This document shows positions 27,718-37,545 of a stretch of DNA of 64,000 nucleotides, in pieces. How positions within the stretch are numbered: position 1 is the first letter of the stretch; each line of letters opens with the position of its first letter. Source of the DNA: Roseivirga sp. Lineage in GTDB: Bacteria; Bacteroidota; Bacteroidia; Cytophagales; Cyclobacteriaceae. Both the position numbers and the translations under genes were made by a program. The notes under the pieces are model-generated. The model was not told the origin of the DNA. It saw nothing but the letters and a program-made list of their open reading frames with translations, and made no database searches. The stretch covers positions 124,001 to 188,000 of the forward strand of contig JAGYIY010000002.1 of the NCBI GenBank assembly GCA_018402485.1, read 5' to 3'.

Positions 27718-29415
27718 CTATGCTTCTTGTATTTTTACTTTCCGTTTAAAGAACTGCTTCAGCTGCTCCCAAAAAATGATATAGGCATCTACTTCAAACA
27801 AACGAGCATCTCTACGGGCTTGCCTTAAAAAGAACAAACCTATGGGCAAAAGTGCAGCGTTCGATATCCAAACAGCTAAGACAGGGTCTATTACCCCTTC
27901 CTTTCCCCATTTGTCCCCTGTTGTGTTGAGCACATAGTAAATCAGGAAAAAGATAACAGAAACGATGACCGGTAAACCTAAGCCTCCTTTTTTTATGATA
28001 GCACCAATGGGTGCTCCAATCAGAAACATGATAAAGCAAGCAAAGGATTTAGCAATTTGTTGATTCCGTGTTACATCAAATTTTCGTTGGTCTCGCTGAA
28101 GATTTTCTAAATTACTTATGCGTGAATTAAGCAAGTTCCGGGCTGTTCTAGATTGGTTAATACCTAAATTAAGAGCTGCCGAAATTCTCAAATTATCAGT
28201 TTTTTCACCTATCAAACTGGGATTATAATATTCCTTTAGACGTTGAACTTCTAAAGTTATCTCCTCTTGGTTCATCATTATTTTTTTACTGTTCGAATCT
28301 GAACTCTCATTTTTAGAATTTACCTTATACTTTGCGATTTGATCATTTGAAGAAAAAGACAATTCTTGTTCTTGGAAAGGGTTTGTAGTGGAGGAATCTT
28401 TTGAATCTACTCGAGACATTTTCTTCAGAATGTCTTTTTGGCGTTTTATGCTATCATAAACAGCTTTTGGTTTAGCAATTTTTTCCGGTATCGGTAACTG
28501 ATTCACAAAATGAAATCGAAATGTATTATTACTTATCGATTGAAATAGTTGCTCTTCTCTTTTATAAATTTCATACTGTATAGAATCTATTCCCTCTTTC
28601 AATTCCTTATTCGTTAGCACCAATCTACTTCTCCGGAACAAGTTTTCATCTGTATTACCCATATCGAAGGAAGACAAGTCAAAACGGATGACACTAGATT
28701 CAAACTGTTCGCGAATGAATTTACCTCCCTCCTGCTTAGACTCATACGTTTGCTCGACATTCTCTTCGTAGCTAGCCCCATCATAAAGCTCAAAGGCCAA
28801 ATAACGCTGATTCATAAAGGAATACATACGTCCTGAATCTGCCAAGATGACTTTTCTATTGCCTCTTCCATCGTCAATCGTATGGTCGTAGATGATGATA
28901 TCTTTCAGCTGTTCATCTCCAAGCTTCTCATTTACTTTAATGGTGTATCCGGGAATTCCTGTATAAAAAACCCCTTCTTTGATATCAAGAGCGGGCTTTT
29001 TGGTCCGCATATCCCACAGAAGCCTATAGGTTTTTAAATTGACTTTTGGCACCAAATGAGTGTTGGAATAATAGGTGATTCCGGTAAGCATTGTAACGAA
29101 AATGAAAAGAGGGAAAAGTGTTCTCGTCAACGAAATACCACTGCTTTTAAGGGCCGTCAGTTCAGAATGCTCCCCTAAGTTCCCGAAGGCCATGATGGAA
29201 CTTAACAAAACTGCCAATGGAAAGGCATCGGGTGAGGCGGAAATGGAGAAATAGGAAAAAAGCTCAAGGTAAACATCCATACCTAAACCTTTTCCAAAAA
29301 TCTTATCGAAATACTTAATGAGCGAAACCAGTAAAAGAATGAAGTCGACAACAACTAGGGTTAAAAGAAAAGGCCCTAAAAAAGAGCCAAAAATAAGTTT
29401 ATCGATTTTCTTCAT
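27718..29415 (-). CDS. LptF/LptG-family lipopolysaccharide export permease
   Basis: 565 residues from ATG 29415; the in-frame TTG two codons earlier is unlikely. YjgP/YjgQ fold: three N-terminal membrane helices (LGPFLLTLVVVDFILLLVSLI near 14-34; PLAVLLSSIMAFGNLGE; LFPLFIFVTMLTGITYYSN), a long periplasmic part with a Ser/Lys-rich insertion (about 335-375), and C-terminal helices (FACFIMFLIGAPIGAII...). With LptB it would extract lipopolysaccharide from the inner membrane. Longer than E. coli LptF/G (about 360) because of the periplasmic insert, common in Bacteroidota. Which of LptF or LptG it is cannot be told. Confidence 0.87.
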   Translation of the reverse strand: MKKIDKLIFGSFLGPFLLTLVVVDFILLLVSLIKYFDKIFGKGLGMDVYLELFSYFSISASPDAFPLAVLLSSIMAFGNLGEHSELTALKSSGISLTRTLFPLFIFVTMLTGITYYSNTHLVPKVNLKTYRLLWDMRTKKPALDIKEGVFYTGIPGYTIKVNEKLGDEQLKDIIIYDHTIDDGRGNRKVILADSGRMYSFMNQRYLAFELYDGASYEENVEQTYESKQEGGKFIREQFESSVIRFDLSSFDMGNTDENLFRRSRLVLTNKELKEGIDSIQYEIYKREEQLFQSISNNTFRFHFVNQLPIPEKIAKPKAVYDSIKRQKDILKKMSRVDSKDSSTTNPFQEQELSFSSNDQIAKYKVNSKNESSDSNSKKIMMNQEEITLEVQRLKEYYNPSLIGEKTDNLRISAALNLGINQSRTARNLLNSRISNLENLQRDQRKFDVTRNQQIAKSFACFIMFLIGAPIGAIIKKGGLGLPVIVSVIFFLIYYVLNTTGDKWGKEGVIDPVLAVWISNAALLPIGLFFLRQARRDARLFEVDAYIIFWEQLKQFFKRKVKIQEA

Positions 29416-29481
29416 AAACAACTTGCAGCTAGAATAGCAATTATCATGCCTGGGAACAAATTACCAAAAAAAAGAGAGGGA

Positions 29482-29880
29482 TTAGCGACCTCCAATCAAT
29501 TCTTTTAAGGTAAGAACGAGGTTTTCCCAAAGTTCTTGCTGTTCTTCCGCATCGTCCAAATCTGAATAATCTGTTATTTGTAAAAAAAGAGTTTGGGTCA
29601 AATCGTTAACATCTAGTTTGAGCTCAATATAAGAGGGGTCTTCCTTATCTTCTTCCATTTCGGGTAAAAACTCAAATCTCACCCATTGATTCAACTTTTG
29701 TCCGGCCTTTATGGCTTTATGCTCTTCATCGTCCCAAATGAAGCTAAATACCTTATCCTCGTCAATGTTAACATCGTCAGCAAACCATTGTGCCAGACCA
29801 CTTGCCGAGCTGAGGTAAGGAAAAAGCATCTTTTGCGATGCATTTATCTCAAATTCAGTAGTAAACTTAAACTTTCCCAT
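29482..29880 (-). CDS. START-like/SRPBCC-fold small protein
   Basis: 132 residues. FTTEFEINASQKMLFPYLSSASGLAQWFADDV resembles the N-terminal strand-helix of AHSA1/START-like domains. The C-terminus is acidic and ends in a helix (LWENLVLTLKELIGG). Cytoplasmic; ligand unknown. Bacteroidota have a conserved family of this length and I place it there by pattern only. It lies upstream of the Lpt permease on the same strand, possibly in one transcript. Confidence 0.7.
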   Translation of the reverse strand: MGKFKFTTEFEINASQKMLFPYLSSASGLAQWFADDVNIDEDKVFSFIWDDEEHKAIKAGQKLNQWVRFEFLPEMEEDKEDPSYIELKLDVNDLTQTLFLQITDYSDLDDAEEQQELWENLVLTLKELIGGR

Positions 29881-29952
29881 AGGCTTTCATATGAAGGTGA
29901 GTAATATAGAATTAAAAAGTGGAACGCACAAAAAAAGATGCTATTCCATTTG

Positions 29953-29981
29953 TTGTTTCACCATAGAGATACTTACATTTG
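29953..29981 (+). promoter_or_regulatory. Promoter of tRNA-Met
   Basis: TTG (29953-29955), 18 bp, TACATTTG (29974-29981), a full consensus match ending 13 bp before the tRNA. Confidence 0.7.
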
Positions 29982-29994
29982 CACCTGCAAAAAA

Positions 29995-30068
29995 GGCGAG
30001 GTAGCTCAGTTGGTTAGAGCGCAGGATTCATAACCCTGAGGTCACGGGTTCAACTCCCGTCTTCGCTA
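29995..30068 (+). tRNA. tRNA-Met (anticodon CAU)
   Basis: Cloverleaf: acceptor GGCGAGG/CTTCGCT with two G-U pairs and A73, D-arm GCTC...GAGC, anticodon loop TTCATAA, T-arm GGTTCAACTCC. Position 1 pairs with 72, unlike initiator tRNA, so an elongator Met tRNA is most likely. A CAU tRNA with lysidine (Ile2) cannot be fully excluded by eye. CCA is not encoded. Confidence 0.92.
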
Positions 30069-30070
30069 CA

Positions 30071-30104
30071 AAAGGCAAATCGGTTTACCGGTTTGCCTTT
30101 TTTT
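30071..30104 (+). terminator. Terminator of tRNA-Met
   Basis: AAAGGCAAATCGG-TTTA-CCGGTTTGCCTTT with one wobble pair, followed by more T residues, starting 3 bp after the tRNA. Confidence 0.88.
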
Positions 30105-30565
30105 GTAACTTATACTGATAATATTTACGGGCAGGGATGACAAACATATTTCCCATTTGCATGCGTATTAAATGGTAATTAATGTATGTTAAATACTGCT
30201 AAAATAGGGTTAGTAAGGATATTATCTTCGGATAAACCGCTTTAAAATCGATAGAAAATTTTCAATGCTTTAGGCGGTGATGTCAGCTCATTTTTGCGAA
30301 AGAAGTCAAGGAAGGTATTAGAAAGGTCTGTTCAAAACGAAAGACGTAATAAAGATAGCTTGTTTCAAATCCTGAAAGCTACCAATGAGACTGAAACGAC
30401 TATCGCATCCGTTCTGCTCACAACGGCGCATAATTAGCCCTTTTATCGGATGATAAAAACACGAGATATAAAGAATATTGGCTTGAGCGTGCCTTATTGA
30501 GAGGTGAAAAAGCGCACTTCGGGAAATTCAAATTTTACATACTCCATTCGCATCTGATGATTGAG
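30105..30565. other. Intergenic stretch with no recognised feature
   Basis: About 460 bp between the tRNA-Met terminator and the rplT terminator. No open frame of useful length, repeat or strong hairpin was seen. Confidence 0.45.
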
Positions 30566-30566
30566 C

Positions 30567-30596
30567 AAAAAAAAACCTCAACGGTTAAGGTTGAGG
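30567..30596 (-). terminator. Terminator of thrS-infC-rpmI-rplT
   Basis: CCTCAAC (30576-30582) pairs with GTTGAGG (30590-30596); on the minus strand a run of nine T follows (30567-30575). It lies 25 bp past the rplT stop. Confidence 0.88.
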
Positions 30597-30620
30597 CTTC
30601 TTCAAAAAAAAAATTTATGC

Positions 30621-30968
30621 TTATTTTTTCACTTGATCTACAACTGCTTTGAAAGCATCCGGGTGATTCATGGCCAAATCGGCTAACACCTTTCGGTTCA
30701 ACTGTACATCTGATTTGCCTAATTTACCCATAAATTGAGAATAAGACATGCCGTGCAGTCTGGCGGCAGCATTGATTCTGAGAATCCATAATTTTCTAAA
30801 TTGTCTTTTCTTCGCTTTCCTATCTCTGTAAGCGTAAGTGAGACCTTTTTCGACAGCTCCTTTAGAGACTGTCCATACGTTTTTTCTACGACCCCAATAG
30901 CCCTTGGCAAGTTTGAGGATTCTTTTTCTTTTGGCGCGCGAGGCTACCGAGTTTACTGATCTTGGCAT
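30621..30968 (-). CDS. rplT: Ribosomal protein L20
   Basis: 115 residues. Basic N-terminus with [39 protein letters not shown] and central [21 protein letters not shown] are diagnostic. It is an early 23S rRNA assembly protein and, in some bacteria, autoregulates the infC-rpmI-rplT mRNA. Last gene before the operon terminator. Normal length. Confidence 0.98.
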   Translation of the reverse strand: MPRSVNSVASRAKRKRILKLAKGYWGRRKNVWTVSKGAVEKGLTYAYRDRKAKKRQFRKLWILRINAAARLHGMSYSQFMGKLGKSDVQLNRKVLADLAMNHPDAFKAVVDQVKK

Positions 30969-31056
30969 AATTTAATCGTTTTTGATTTTTGGCGAACTGG
31001 GTTTACCCCTGATACTTAATACCAAAACTCTGGTGGAACATAAAACCTGTATTTTC

Positions 31057-31251
31057 TTAAATGTTGAGCATTAACTTCACATTCTTCTCATCTGATTTGT
31101 GAACCAGTGTATCATGAGTAAGATTGCGCTTTTGCTTCGTTTCCTTCTTGGTTAGAATATGGCTTTTAAAAGCATGCTTTCTTTTAATTTTACCACTTCC
31201 AGTCAATTTGAAACGCTTTTTCGCTCCTGATTTTGTTTTAACTTTCGGCAT
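31057..31251 (-). CDS. rpmI: Ribosomal protein L35
   Basis: 64 residues: [32 protein letters not shown] is the L35 signature. It binds the 50S subunit. Lies between infC (21 bp) and rplT (88 bp) in the conserved order. Confidence 0.97.
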   Translation of the reverse strand: MPKVKTKSGAKKRFKLTGSGKIKRKHAFKSHILTKKETKQKRNLTHDTLVHKSDEKNVKLMLNI

Positions 31252-31272
31252 TTTATCGTTTTGTTTAACTAT

Positions 31273-31827
31273 TTATTTTTTACTTGCTTTTGGTGAAAGG
31301 AAAAGAAACATTCTCTTTCCTTCCAATTTCGGCAACTGTTCTACCTTGGCGAATTCTTCCAAGGCCTGTGCAAATTTTAGTAGCAGAATCTCTCCTCTCT
31401 CTTTGTATACGATGGTTCTACCTTTAAAATGAACATACGCCTTCACTTTAGCACCATCTTTCAAAAAACCTTGAGCATGTTTTAGTTTGAACTCAAAATC
31501 GTGATCATCGGTATTTGGACCAAATCGAATTTCTTTGATTACGGTTTTGGATGCCTTTGATTTAATTTCTTTCTGCTTCTTTTTTTGCTCGTACTTAAAT
31601 TTTGAATAATCAATGATTTTACAAACCGGAGGTTCCGCTTTTGGCGAAATTTCGACTAAGTCTAAACTCCTTTCCTCAGCCATTTCTAAAGCCTGTCTAA
31701 TGGGATAAACTCCCGGTTCGACATTTTCACCCACCACCCTTACTTCGGGTGCTAAGATTCTTTTATTGACTTTATACGGCTCTTCTGCCCTACCTCTTGG
31801 TGGGTAGCGTCTTCTCATTTTAGCGAT
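31273..31827 (-). CDS. infC: Translation initiation factor IF-3, probable AUC start
   Basis: 184 residues if begun at AUC (31825-31827); 181 from the in-frame ATG at 31818. N-terminal domain with [17 protein letters not shown] and [28 protein letters not shown]-terminal domain with [27 protein letters not shown]-3 checks start codon and initiator tRNA on the 30S subunit. A perfect AAGGAGG (31833-31839) sits 5 nt before AUC but 14 nt before the ATG, so AUC is the better start. Rare infC starts (AUU in E. coli) let IF-3 reduce its own translation, and the same logic is inferred here. Confidence 0.93.
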   Translation of the reverse strand: MAKMRRRYPPRGRAEEPYKVNKRILAPEVRVVGENVEPGVYPIRQALEMAEERSLDLVEISPKAEPPVCKIIDYSKFKYEQKKKQKEIKSKASKTVIKEIRFGPNTDDHDFEFKLKHAQGFLKDGAKVKAYVHFKGRTIVYKERGEILLLKFAQALEEFAKVEQLPKLEGKRMFLFLSPKASKK

Positions 31828-31832
31828 TGTAA

Positions 31833-31839
31833 CCTCCTT
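31833..31839 (-). promoter_or_regulatory. Strong Shine-Dalgarno of infC deciding an AUC start
   Basis: AAGGAGG on the minus strand, 5 nt before AUC and 14 nt before ATG. Such strong ribosome sites are rare in Bacteroidota, where the anti-Shine-Dalgarno is sequestered on the ribosome. Confidence 0.75.
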
Positions 31840-31908
31840 GTTTTTTCAAAATGACTGCAAATATCGTGATAAAAATTTAATTCACAAAAGTTAAGGTGAT
31901 TCGATTTT

Positions 31909-33864
31909 TTATGAAGTTGCTCCCATAGATTTTGTCTTCTCTTCTTCGAAAAAGTTCAAAAAGTCATCAATAGACATACTACCTACATCACCTTCGCCAT
32001 GTTTTCTAACTGAAACCTTTCCCTCTGAGGATTCTTTTTCACCCACAATGAGCATAAAAGGAATCTTTTTCACTTCTGCGTCTCGGATTTTTCGACCAAT
32101 CTTTTCGTCACGTTCATCCATAAAACCGGTTATTTCGGCTTCTTCCAATTGCTTATAAATTCCTTTAGCATAGTCGCTGTATTTTTCAGAAATGGGTAAA
32201 ACAGCTACTTGATCAGGGGTTAGCCACAAAGGAAATTCTCCTGCACAATGTTCTATCAATACTGCAACAAACCTTTCTAGTGAACCAAAAGGTGCCCGAT
32301 GAATCATGACAGGACGATGCTTTTGATTGTCGGCACCAGTATAGGTCAACTCAAAGCGCTCTGGTAAATTATAATCTACCTGAATGGTACCTAGTTGCCA
32401 TTTCCGATCTAAAGCATCCTTTACCATAAAATCTAGTTTAGGGCCATAAAAAGCCGCCTCACCATATTCAGTAATGGCATTCAACCCTTTTTCTTGCACG
32501 GCTTCTTGTATTGCTAATTCGGCTTTTTCCCAAGCCTCATCTGTACCTATGTATTTAGATCTATTTTCTTTATCTCTTAAACTTATTTGGGCAATGAAGT
32601 TTTCAAAGCCTAATGAATCAAAAACATAACGGATCAAATCAATTACTTTTTTAAATTCTTCCTTAACCTGATCAGGTCTACAAAAAATATGCGCATCATC
32701 TTGCGTAAACCCTCTCACCCGCGTAAGTCCGTGTAATTCACCGCTTTGTTCATATCGGTAAACGGTTCCAAACTCCGCCAAACGTACCGGCAAGTCTTTA
32801 TAGGAATGGGGTTTGCTGTTGTATATTTCGCAATGATGTGGACAATTCATGGGCTTCAGCAAAAACTCTTCCCCTTCATTGGGGGTAGAAATAGGCTGAA
32901 AGGAATCTTCTCCATACTTTTCGTAGTGACCTGATGTTTCATATAGTTTTTTATGACCTATGTGTGGCGTTACTACTGGGTCGTAACCAGCTTTGATTTG
33001 AGCTTTGCGCATAAAAGACTCGAGTCGTTCTCTCAATCTTGTTCCCTTAGGTAGCCATAGAGGTAAGCCTAATCCTACCTTTTCGGAGAAGGTAAATAAT
33101 TCCATTTCTTTGCCAATTTTTCGATGGTCGCGCTTCTTGGCTTCTTCGAGTCTTTCTAAAAAGAGAGACAACTCTTTTTGTTTTGGAAAAGTAATTCCAT
33201 AAATCCTTGTTAACTGTTTGCGCGTTTCATCCCCGCGCCAATAAGCACCTGCCACACTCAATAATTTGATGGCCTTGATAAAGCCGGTATGTGGAATATG
33301 TGGGCCACGGCATAGGTCTGTGAAATTACCTTGTGTATAGAATGTAATGCTACCATCGGTAAGATCTTCCAATAATTCTAGCTTGTACTCATCCCCTTTT
33401 TCTCGAAAATAAGCCAAAGCTTCCTCCTTAGGTACTTCCTGGCGTTTGTAAGTATTTCTTTCTTTGGCTAGTTCAAGCATTTTTTTTTCGATGCTTTCAA
33501 GTTCTGCAGCATCGAAGCCTCTATCACCAAAATCAACATCGTAGTAATAACCATTTTCAATGGAGGGGCCAATACCTAATTTAATTCCAGGATAAAGGGC
33601 TTCTAAGGCTTCGGCCATAAGGTGGGCGGAAGAATGCCAAAAGGTTGATTTTCCGGCCTCATCGTTCCATGTTAGCAATTTTAAAGATACATCTGTATGT
33701 ATGGGTCGGCCTGCATCCCAAACTTCCCCGTTTACTTCGGCTGCCAATACATTTCTAGCTAAACCTTCGCTGATGCCCATGGCTACATCCATGGCAGAAA
33801 TACCTTTTTCTAGTATTTTGACACTTCCATCCGGTAGTGTGATATTGATTTGATTTTGGCTCAT
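31909..33864 (-). CDS. thrS: Threonyl-tRNA synthetase
   Basis: 651 residues. N-terminal TGS domain ([21 protein letters not shown]), editing domain with [12 protein letters not shown] near 78, class II core with [58 protein letters not shown] (motif 2 region) and [22 protein letters not shown] (motif 3), then the anticodon-binding domain. Charges tRNA-Thr, including the UGU isoacceptor coded at 18124. First gene of thrS-infC-rpmI-rplT. A short hairpin (CTGATG/CATCAG, 33879-33898) lies in its 5' region. Confidence 0.97.
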   Translation of the reverse strand: MSQNQINITLPDGSVKILEKGISAMDVAMGISEGLARNVLAAEVNGEVWDAGRPIHTDVSLKLLTWNDEAGKSTFWHSSAHLMAEALEALYPGIKLGIGPSIENGYYYDVDFGDRGFDAAELESIEKKMLELAKERNTYKRQEVPKEEALAYFREKGDEYKLELLEDLTDGSITFYTQGNFTDLCRGPHIPHTGFIKAIKLLSVAGAYWRGDETRKQLTRIYGITFPKQKELSLFLERLEEAKKRDHRKIGKEMELFTFSEKVGLGLPLWLPKGTRLRERLESFMRKAQIKAGYDPVVTPHIGHKKLYETSGHYEKYGEDSFQPISTPNEGEEFLLKPMNCPHHCEIYNSKPHSYKDLPVRLAEFGTVYRYEQSGELHGLTRVRGFTQDDAHIFCRPDQVKEEFKKVIDLIRYVFDSLGFENFIAQISLRDKENRSKYIGTDEAWEKAELAIQEAVQEKGLNAITEYGEAAFYGPKLDFMVKDALDRKWQLGTIQVDYNLPERFELTYTGADNQKHRPVMIHRAPFGSLERFVAVLIEHCAGEFPLWLTPDQVAVLPISEKYSDYAKGIYKQLEEAEITGFMDERDEKIGRKIRDAEVKKIPFMLIVGEKESSEGKVSVRKHGEGDVGSMSIDDFLNFFEEEKTKSMGATS

Positions 33865-33972
33865 ATGATTTGATTGATCTGATGTTACAAACCATCAGAA
33901 TGTTAATTTCTTTTCAGTTACAAAGATGCAATAATGCCTTTTGAAAAACAGGAGAAATGTAAAAAATAACGG

Positions 33973-36501
33973 CTAAAGCGAAAGATTGAAGCTGAATTTG
34001 ATATCAGACTTCCTCACCCCATCTTTATCCAAATAGGTTAGACGTTTTACATAGTCGATGCGGAAAAGTTTAAATATATTTTCAATCCCTATTCCAACCT
34101 CAGCAAAGGGTCGGCCTGGATCTAGCACATTAAATCCGGGAAGAGTATTACCATTTTCATCAATAAGTGTTTGGTCATTCAGTGTGTTTTTACTTACCCC
34201 TCCGAAAAGCAAGTTTCCCGTGCCCACCATTCGCCATTTCAACTTACGAAGCAAAGGGACTTTATTTAAAATAAAACCATCGAAAAAATGCTCAAATTTT
34301 ACAGAGGCATGTGTTTCACTCACAAATTCAAAGAAATCCATGGTATTGAAAGCGATATTCGTGTAAACAAACTGTTCGTTACCAATGTGAGAAGTAAGTA
34401 AAGTAAAGGGAACAGCATTAAAAACATGCCCCATGTTTACTTGGTAGGAGGTCATACCCCAAAGTCCCATTTTCACTTCTTGCCTGAAGCCGAAGTTCAT
34501 TTTGGTATAATCGAAGTCTCCTCCGACTAGGTCTTTAAAACCTCGCGAAATGGTTAAAACAAAAATAGGCCATCTCAATGACCCTAGACTTACTCTATTG
34601 TTATCGGCAATGATAAAAGCCTCATCTCTGCCATACTTCAATTGAAGCGTAACTTCAGAAGTGGTAAAAGCACTGGCAAGCGGGGAATCTACGTTACCGA
34701 AATTACTTCGATAACGGAAAGAAAATTCCGGGTTATACGCTTGCCTTCTTAATTGGATGTTGGCCGAAAAAGCCCGAGAAAACTGCCTAAAGGCATCGAA
34801 TTGAATTCTCTCGTACCTAAAAGGTCGAATCAAATTCCCCAATTGTGTCAAAGCAAAAAAGGCTGTTCCTTCATCTATGTTTACAGAAGCATCGGGTTGA
34901 AGACCAAATTGGTCAAGATCATTTCTATAACTCATATTTAAAGTTGTCCATTTTTTACGGTCAACAATGTATTTGACACCCAGGCCATATTTGAACCTTT
35001 CATCGTCAAAGCCATAAGCACCGTAGCCATTCAATTGCCACTTTTCACTAAAGTATTCGTTGGTACGACCGCCCAATCGCAGCCTCAAACCTTCTACATT
35101 ATTGGCACCCACCAATACAGGCCAAGGTCCTAGATCCAATTGCCCCACTTCTACATATCCCCGAACAAAAGTTTTAAATACCTCTGCCCAGGTTTTAACA
35201 AAGGGGATATTCCTCAAGGTATCGATCATTGAAATCACATTCAATTCAGAGGGGTTTAGCTTTTCATGCCTATTTTCATTCCAAAACTCCTCGTCTGTAT
35301 TTCTTGAATCTTCTGCCAGCTCTATGGCTCTTTGAAAAAAAGCCGTTTCTCTTGGTTCTGTAACTTTCAAATTTTTGTTAGAGGTATAAAACTTGGCCAG
35401 AAACCCCGCAGATTGATTGGTTATCTCCGCAACATCAATCAGTATTCTCGTTTTTTTTGGCAACCAACCTCCGGTTTCCATTCTTTCTAACTCTTGTTGT
35501 AACTTAATCTTCTCTACAAAATTGAGATTAGCGCTAGGTTGAACAGAGGCATCTATTTGTTTGATGGCAAAATCTGCCTTCGTAATCCACATTTTACCTT
35601 TGAAAGCAAGTGCCTGGTCATTCTTGGGTTTAAAATCAATCAAATAAGTAAAATCATTCCCTATATAAACAGAGTCTTCTAGTTCATAGTCATACATCAA
35701 TCGCCATCCATCGGCTATGGGAGACGCAAAGTTCTTTTCTACAATATTCATTCGGTTTTGGTAGAAGTTGTATTGTTGAAAAGAGGATCCAATGATTTGT
35801 GAAATTAGGCTCCCATCTTCTAGCCCAATTCCTATGAGGTTTGTTTTTTCAATCAGTTCTTTGGTTAACCTAGGGTTATCTCTGTAGTAAAATTTAGATA
35901 AGGATTCTGAAATGAACAAAGGTAAAATAGGTTTACCATCCTCACCTGCTATCACTTCAATGGAATCGAGCACGGCAGAGATTTTTTGCATGTACTTTTT
36001 CTGCTTCAGCTTGTCGGAAATATTGTCTAAATCAATTTCAATTTTGTTGTAACTTTCATACTCATAACCTGCAATGCGCCTTTTATCGTTATTGGGTTTG
36101 TTATTTATAACAGAGCGCATAATAGCAAAAGCGGGATTTTCTTGTTTTCTGGCATAAACAACCACTTCATTGAGGGTAGTAGATTCAGGTTCTAATTGAA
36201 AGTTAATGGTCTGGCTGATGCCTTTTTCATAGACCTTTTTCTTCTGGGCATACCCAATGTAAGAAACCAATAGGGTATCACTTTCACCTTCACCTTCAAT
36301 ACGGTAAAAACCATCAAAATCGGTGGGTGCACCAATATTGGTGCCTTTTATCACCACATTGGCAAATGGAATTGGATCGCCCGTTTCGGCATCAATGACT
36401 TTACCCATTATTACAGTTTGGGCATATAGACTCACAAATCCTGTTAAGAACAAGGCAAGTATTAAAAAACCTTTGCGTTTCAAATTGACCTTTTTAAACA
36501 T
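33973..36501 (-). CDS. DUF5686-family outer-membrane protein with carboxypeptidase-like domain
   Basis: 842 residues. Signal peptide (KGFLILALFLTGFVSLYAQ), then a CarboxypepD_reg-like domain (VIMGKVIDAETGDPIPFANVVIKGTNIGAPTDFDGFYRI, about 29-68), a NEVVVYARKQENPAFAIMRSVINNK segment typical of DUF5686 (about 110-135), a long middle region and C-terminal beta strands ending in a terminal aromatic-type strand (SDIKFSFNLSL), suggesting an outer-membrane barrel. Function unknown. Monocistronic by spacing. Confidence 0.82.
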   Translation of the reverse strand: MFKKVNLKRKGFLILALFLTGFVSLYAQTVIMGKVIDAETGDPIPFANVVIKGTNIGAPTDFDGFYRIEGEGESDTLLVSYIGYAQKKKVYEKGISQTINFQLEPESTTLNEVVVYARKQENPAFAIMRSVINNKPNNDKRRIAGYEYESYNKIEIDLDNISDKLKQKKYMQKISAVLDSIEVIAGEDGKPILPLFISESLSKFYYRDNPRLTKELIEKTNLIGIGLEDGSLISQIIGSSFQQYNFYQNRMNIVEKNFASPIADGWRLMYDYELEDSVYIGNDFTYLIDFKPKNDQALAFKGKMWITKADFAIKQIDASVQPSANLNFVEKIKLQQELERMETGGWLPKKTRILIDVAEITNQSAGFLAKFYTSNKNLKVTEPRETAFFQRAIELAEDSRNTDEEFWNENRHEKLNPSELNVISMIDTLRNIPFVKTWAEVFKTFVRGYVEVGQLDLGPWPVLVGANNVEGLRLRLGGRTNEYFSEKWQLNGYGAYGFDDERFKYGLGVKYIVDRKKWTTLNMSYRNDLDQFGLQPDASVNIDEGTAFFALTQLGNLIRPFRYERIQFDAFRQFSRAFSANIQLRRQAYNPEFSFRYRSNFGNVDSPLASAFTTSEVTLQLKYGRDEAFIIADNNRVSLGSLRWPIFVLTISRGFKDLVGGDFDYTKMNFGFRQEVKMGLWGMTSYQVNMGHVFNAVPFTLLTSHIGNEQFVYTNIAFNTMDFFEFVSETHASVKFEHFFDGFILNKVPLLRKLKWRMVGTGNLLFGGVSKNTLNDQTLIDENGNTLPGFNVLDPGRPFAEVGIGIENIFKLFRIDYVKRLTYLDKDGVRKSDIKFSFNLSL

Positions 36502-36630
36502 GTATGAACCATTGACCTATGGATCGATGCACAAAGATTGACTTTCATTAAATAGAATTCTATTCAAAATCATTTATTTCTGCCTTCAAATGTTTTTTCC
36601 TTACTCGAAAGTGCATCCTATTGATTTCAA

Positions 36631-37542
36631 CTATCCTAATTTACACATCATGCAACGTACACTGCCTCCTCCATATTTTTCAATGGTTGGAATCTTAACA
36701 GTAATTAACTCAGAAAAATTCGCTAGATGCTCAATTTGTAAGGATGTCAAACTATCATGCGCTGTTTGCGACATCACTAAATGGCTCTTTCCTTCTTGAT
36801 TAACTACTTCAAGCATATTTCCGGCAAAGGCATACATTTGATCCATGGTAATCTCTATTACTTGATGTCCTGTTGTTTCCAACACTTGAATGACATCAAA
36901 ACGTTGCTCTTCATGAATAGATTCAGCGCACACAACGGCATAATGATCGGCAATACACATTAAAACATTCGTGTGATAGATGGGGACTCCCACTTTGTTA
37001 TGAGCTTCAAAAAGAACGGGCTCATAGTTGAGTATCTCACACATTTTATCGAGAACGGTTCTGTCTGTTCTGGAAGACAAACAGGCATAAGCCAAATGAT
37101 GTTGATAATCTAATACTACACTACCTGTACTTTCTAAGAATTTATTTTCCTCTTCGTATAAAGAAATGTCTATGATTTCTCGCACGATGATACCTTCATC
37201 TATCAACTGATCTAATAGATCTAATCTTCGTTCCCACCTTCTGTTTTCTGCCAGCATTGGGTAGATGATCACTTTTCCTTTATCGTGAAAAGAAACCCAA
37301 TTGTTTGGGAAAACTGCATTGGGTTTTCTGGGATACTCTGTATCGTTGATATCGATTACATGGATGCCGTAAGATCTTAAATGACTGATGGCTCCATTGA
37401 ATTCCTCAAGGGCTAAATGTTGAATGTAGTGCTGCTTTTCTGCGCCTTCATCTTGTTGAAAAGAGTTTGTTTTGGCTGTGCTGGGATCAAATCCAAAATG
37501 AGCCGGCCGAACCATTAAAATTGATTTTGCAGCTTGATTCAT
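36631..37542 (-). CDS. ctlX: CtlX-like citrulline/arginine-modifying hydrolase
   Basis: 303 residues, guanidino-modifying (amidinotransferase/deiminase) fold: RPAHFGFDPSTAKTNSFQ near the start, PNAVFPNNWVSFH near 73-85, LESTGSVVLDY near 137-147, HTNVLMCIAD near 191-200, and C-terminal GGGSVRCMMCKLG with the likely catalytic Cys. CtlX is described as a citrulline utilisation hydrolase. The barrel gene follows on the same strand after only 3 bp (it ends at 37546 and starts upstream of ctlX), suggesting one transcript. Confidence 0.8.
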   Translation of the reverse strand: MNQAAKSILMVRPAHFGFDPSTAKTNSFQQDEGAEKQHYIQHLALEEFNGAISHLRSYGIHVIDINDTEYPRKPNAVFPNNWVSFHDKGKVIIYPMLAENRRWERRLDLLDQLIDEGIIVREIIDISLYEEENKFLESTGSVVLDYQHHLAYACLSSRTDRTVLDKMCEILNYEPVLFEAHNKVGVPIYHTNVLMCIADHYAVVCAESIHEEQRFDVIQVLETTGHQVIEITMDQMYAFAGNMLEVVNQEGKSHLVMSQTAHDSLTSLQIEHLANFSELITVKIPTIEKYGGGSVRCMMCKLG

Positions 37543-37545
37543 ATC

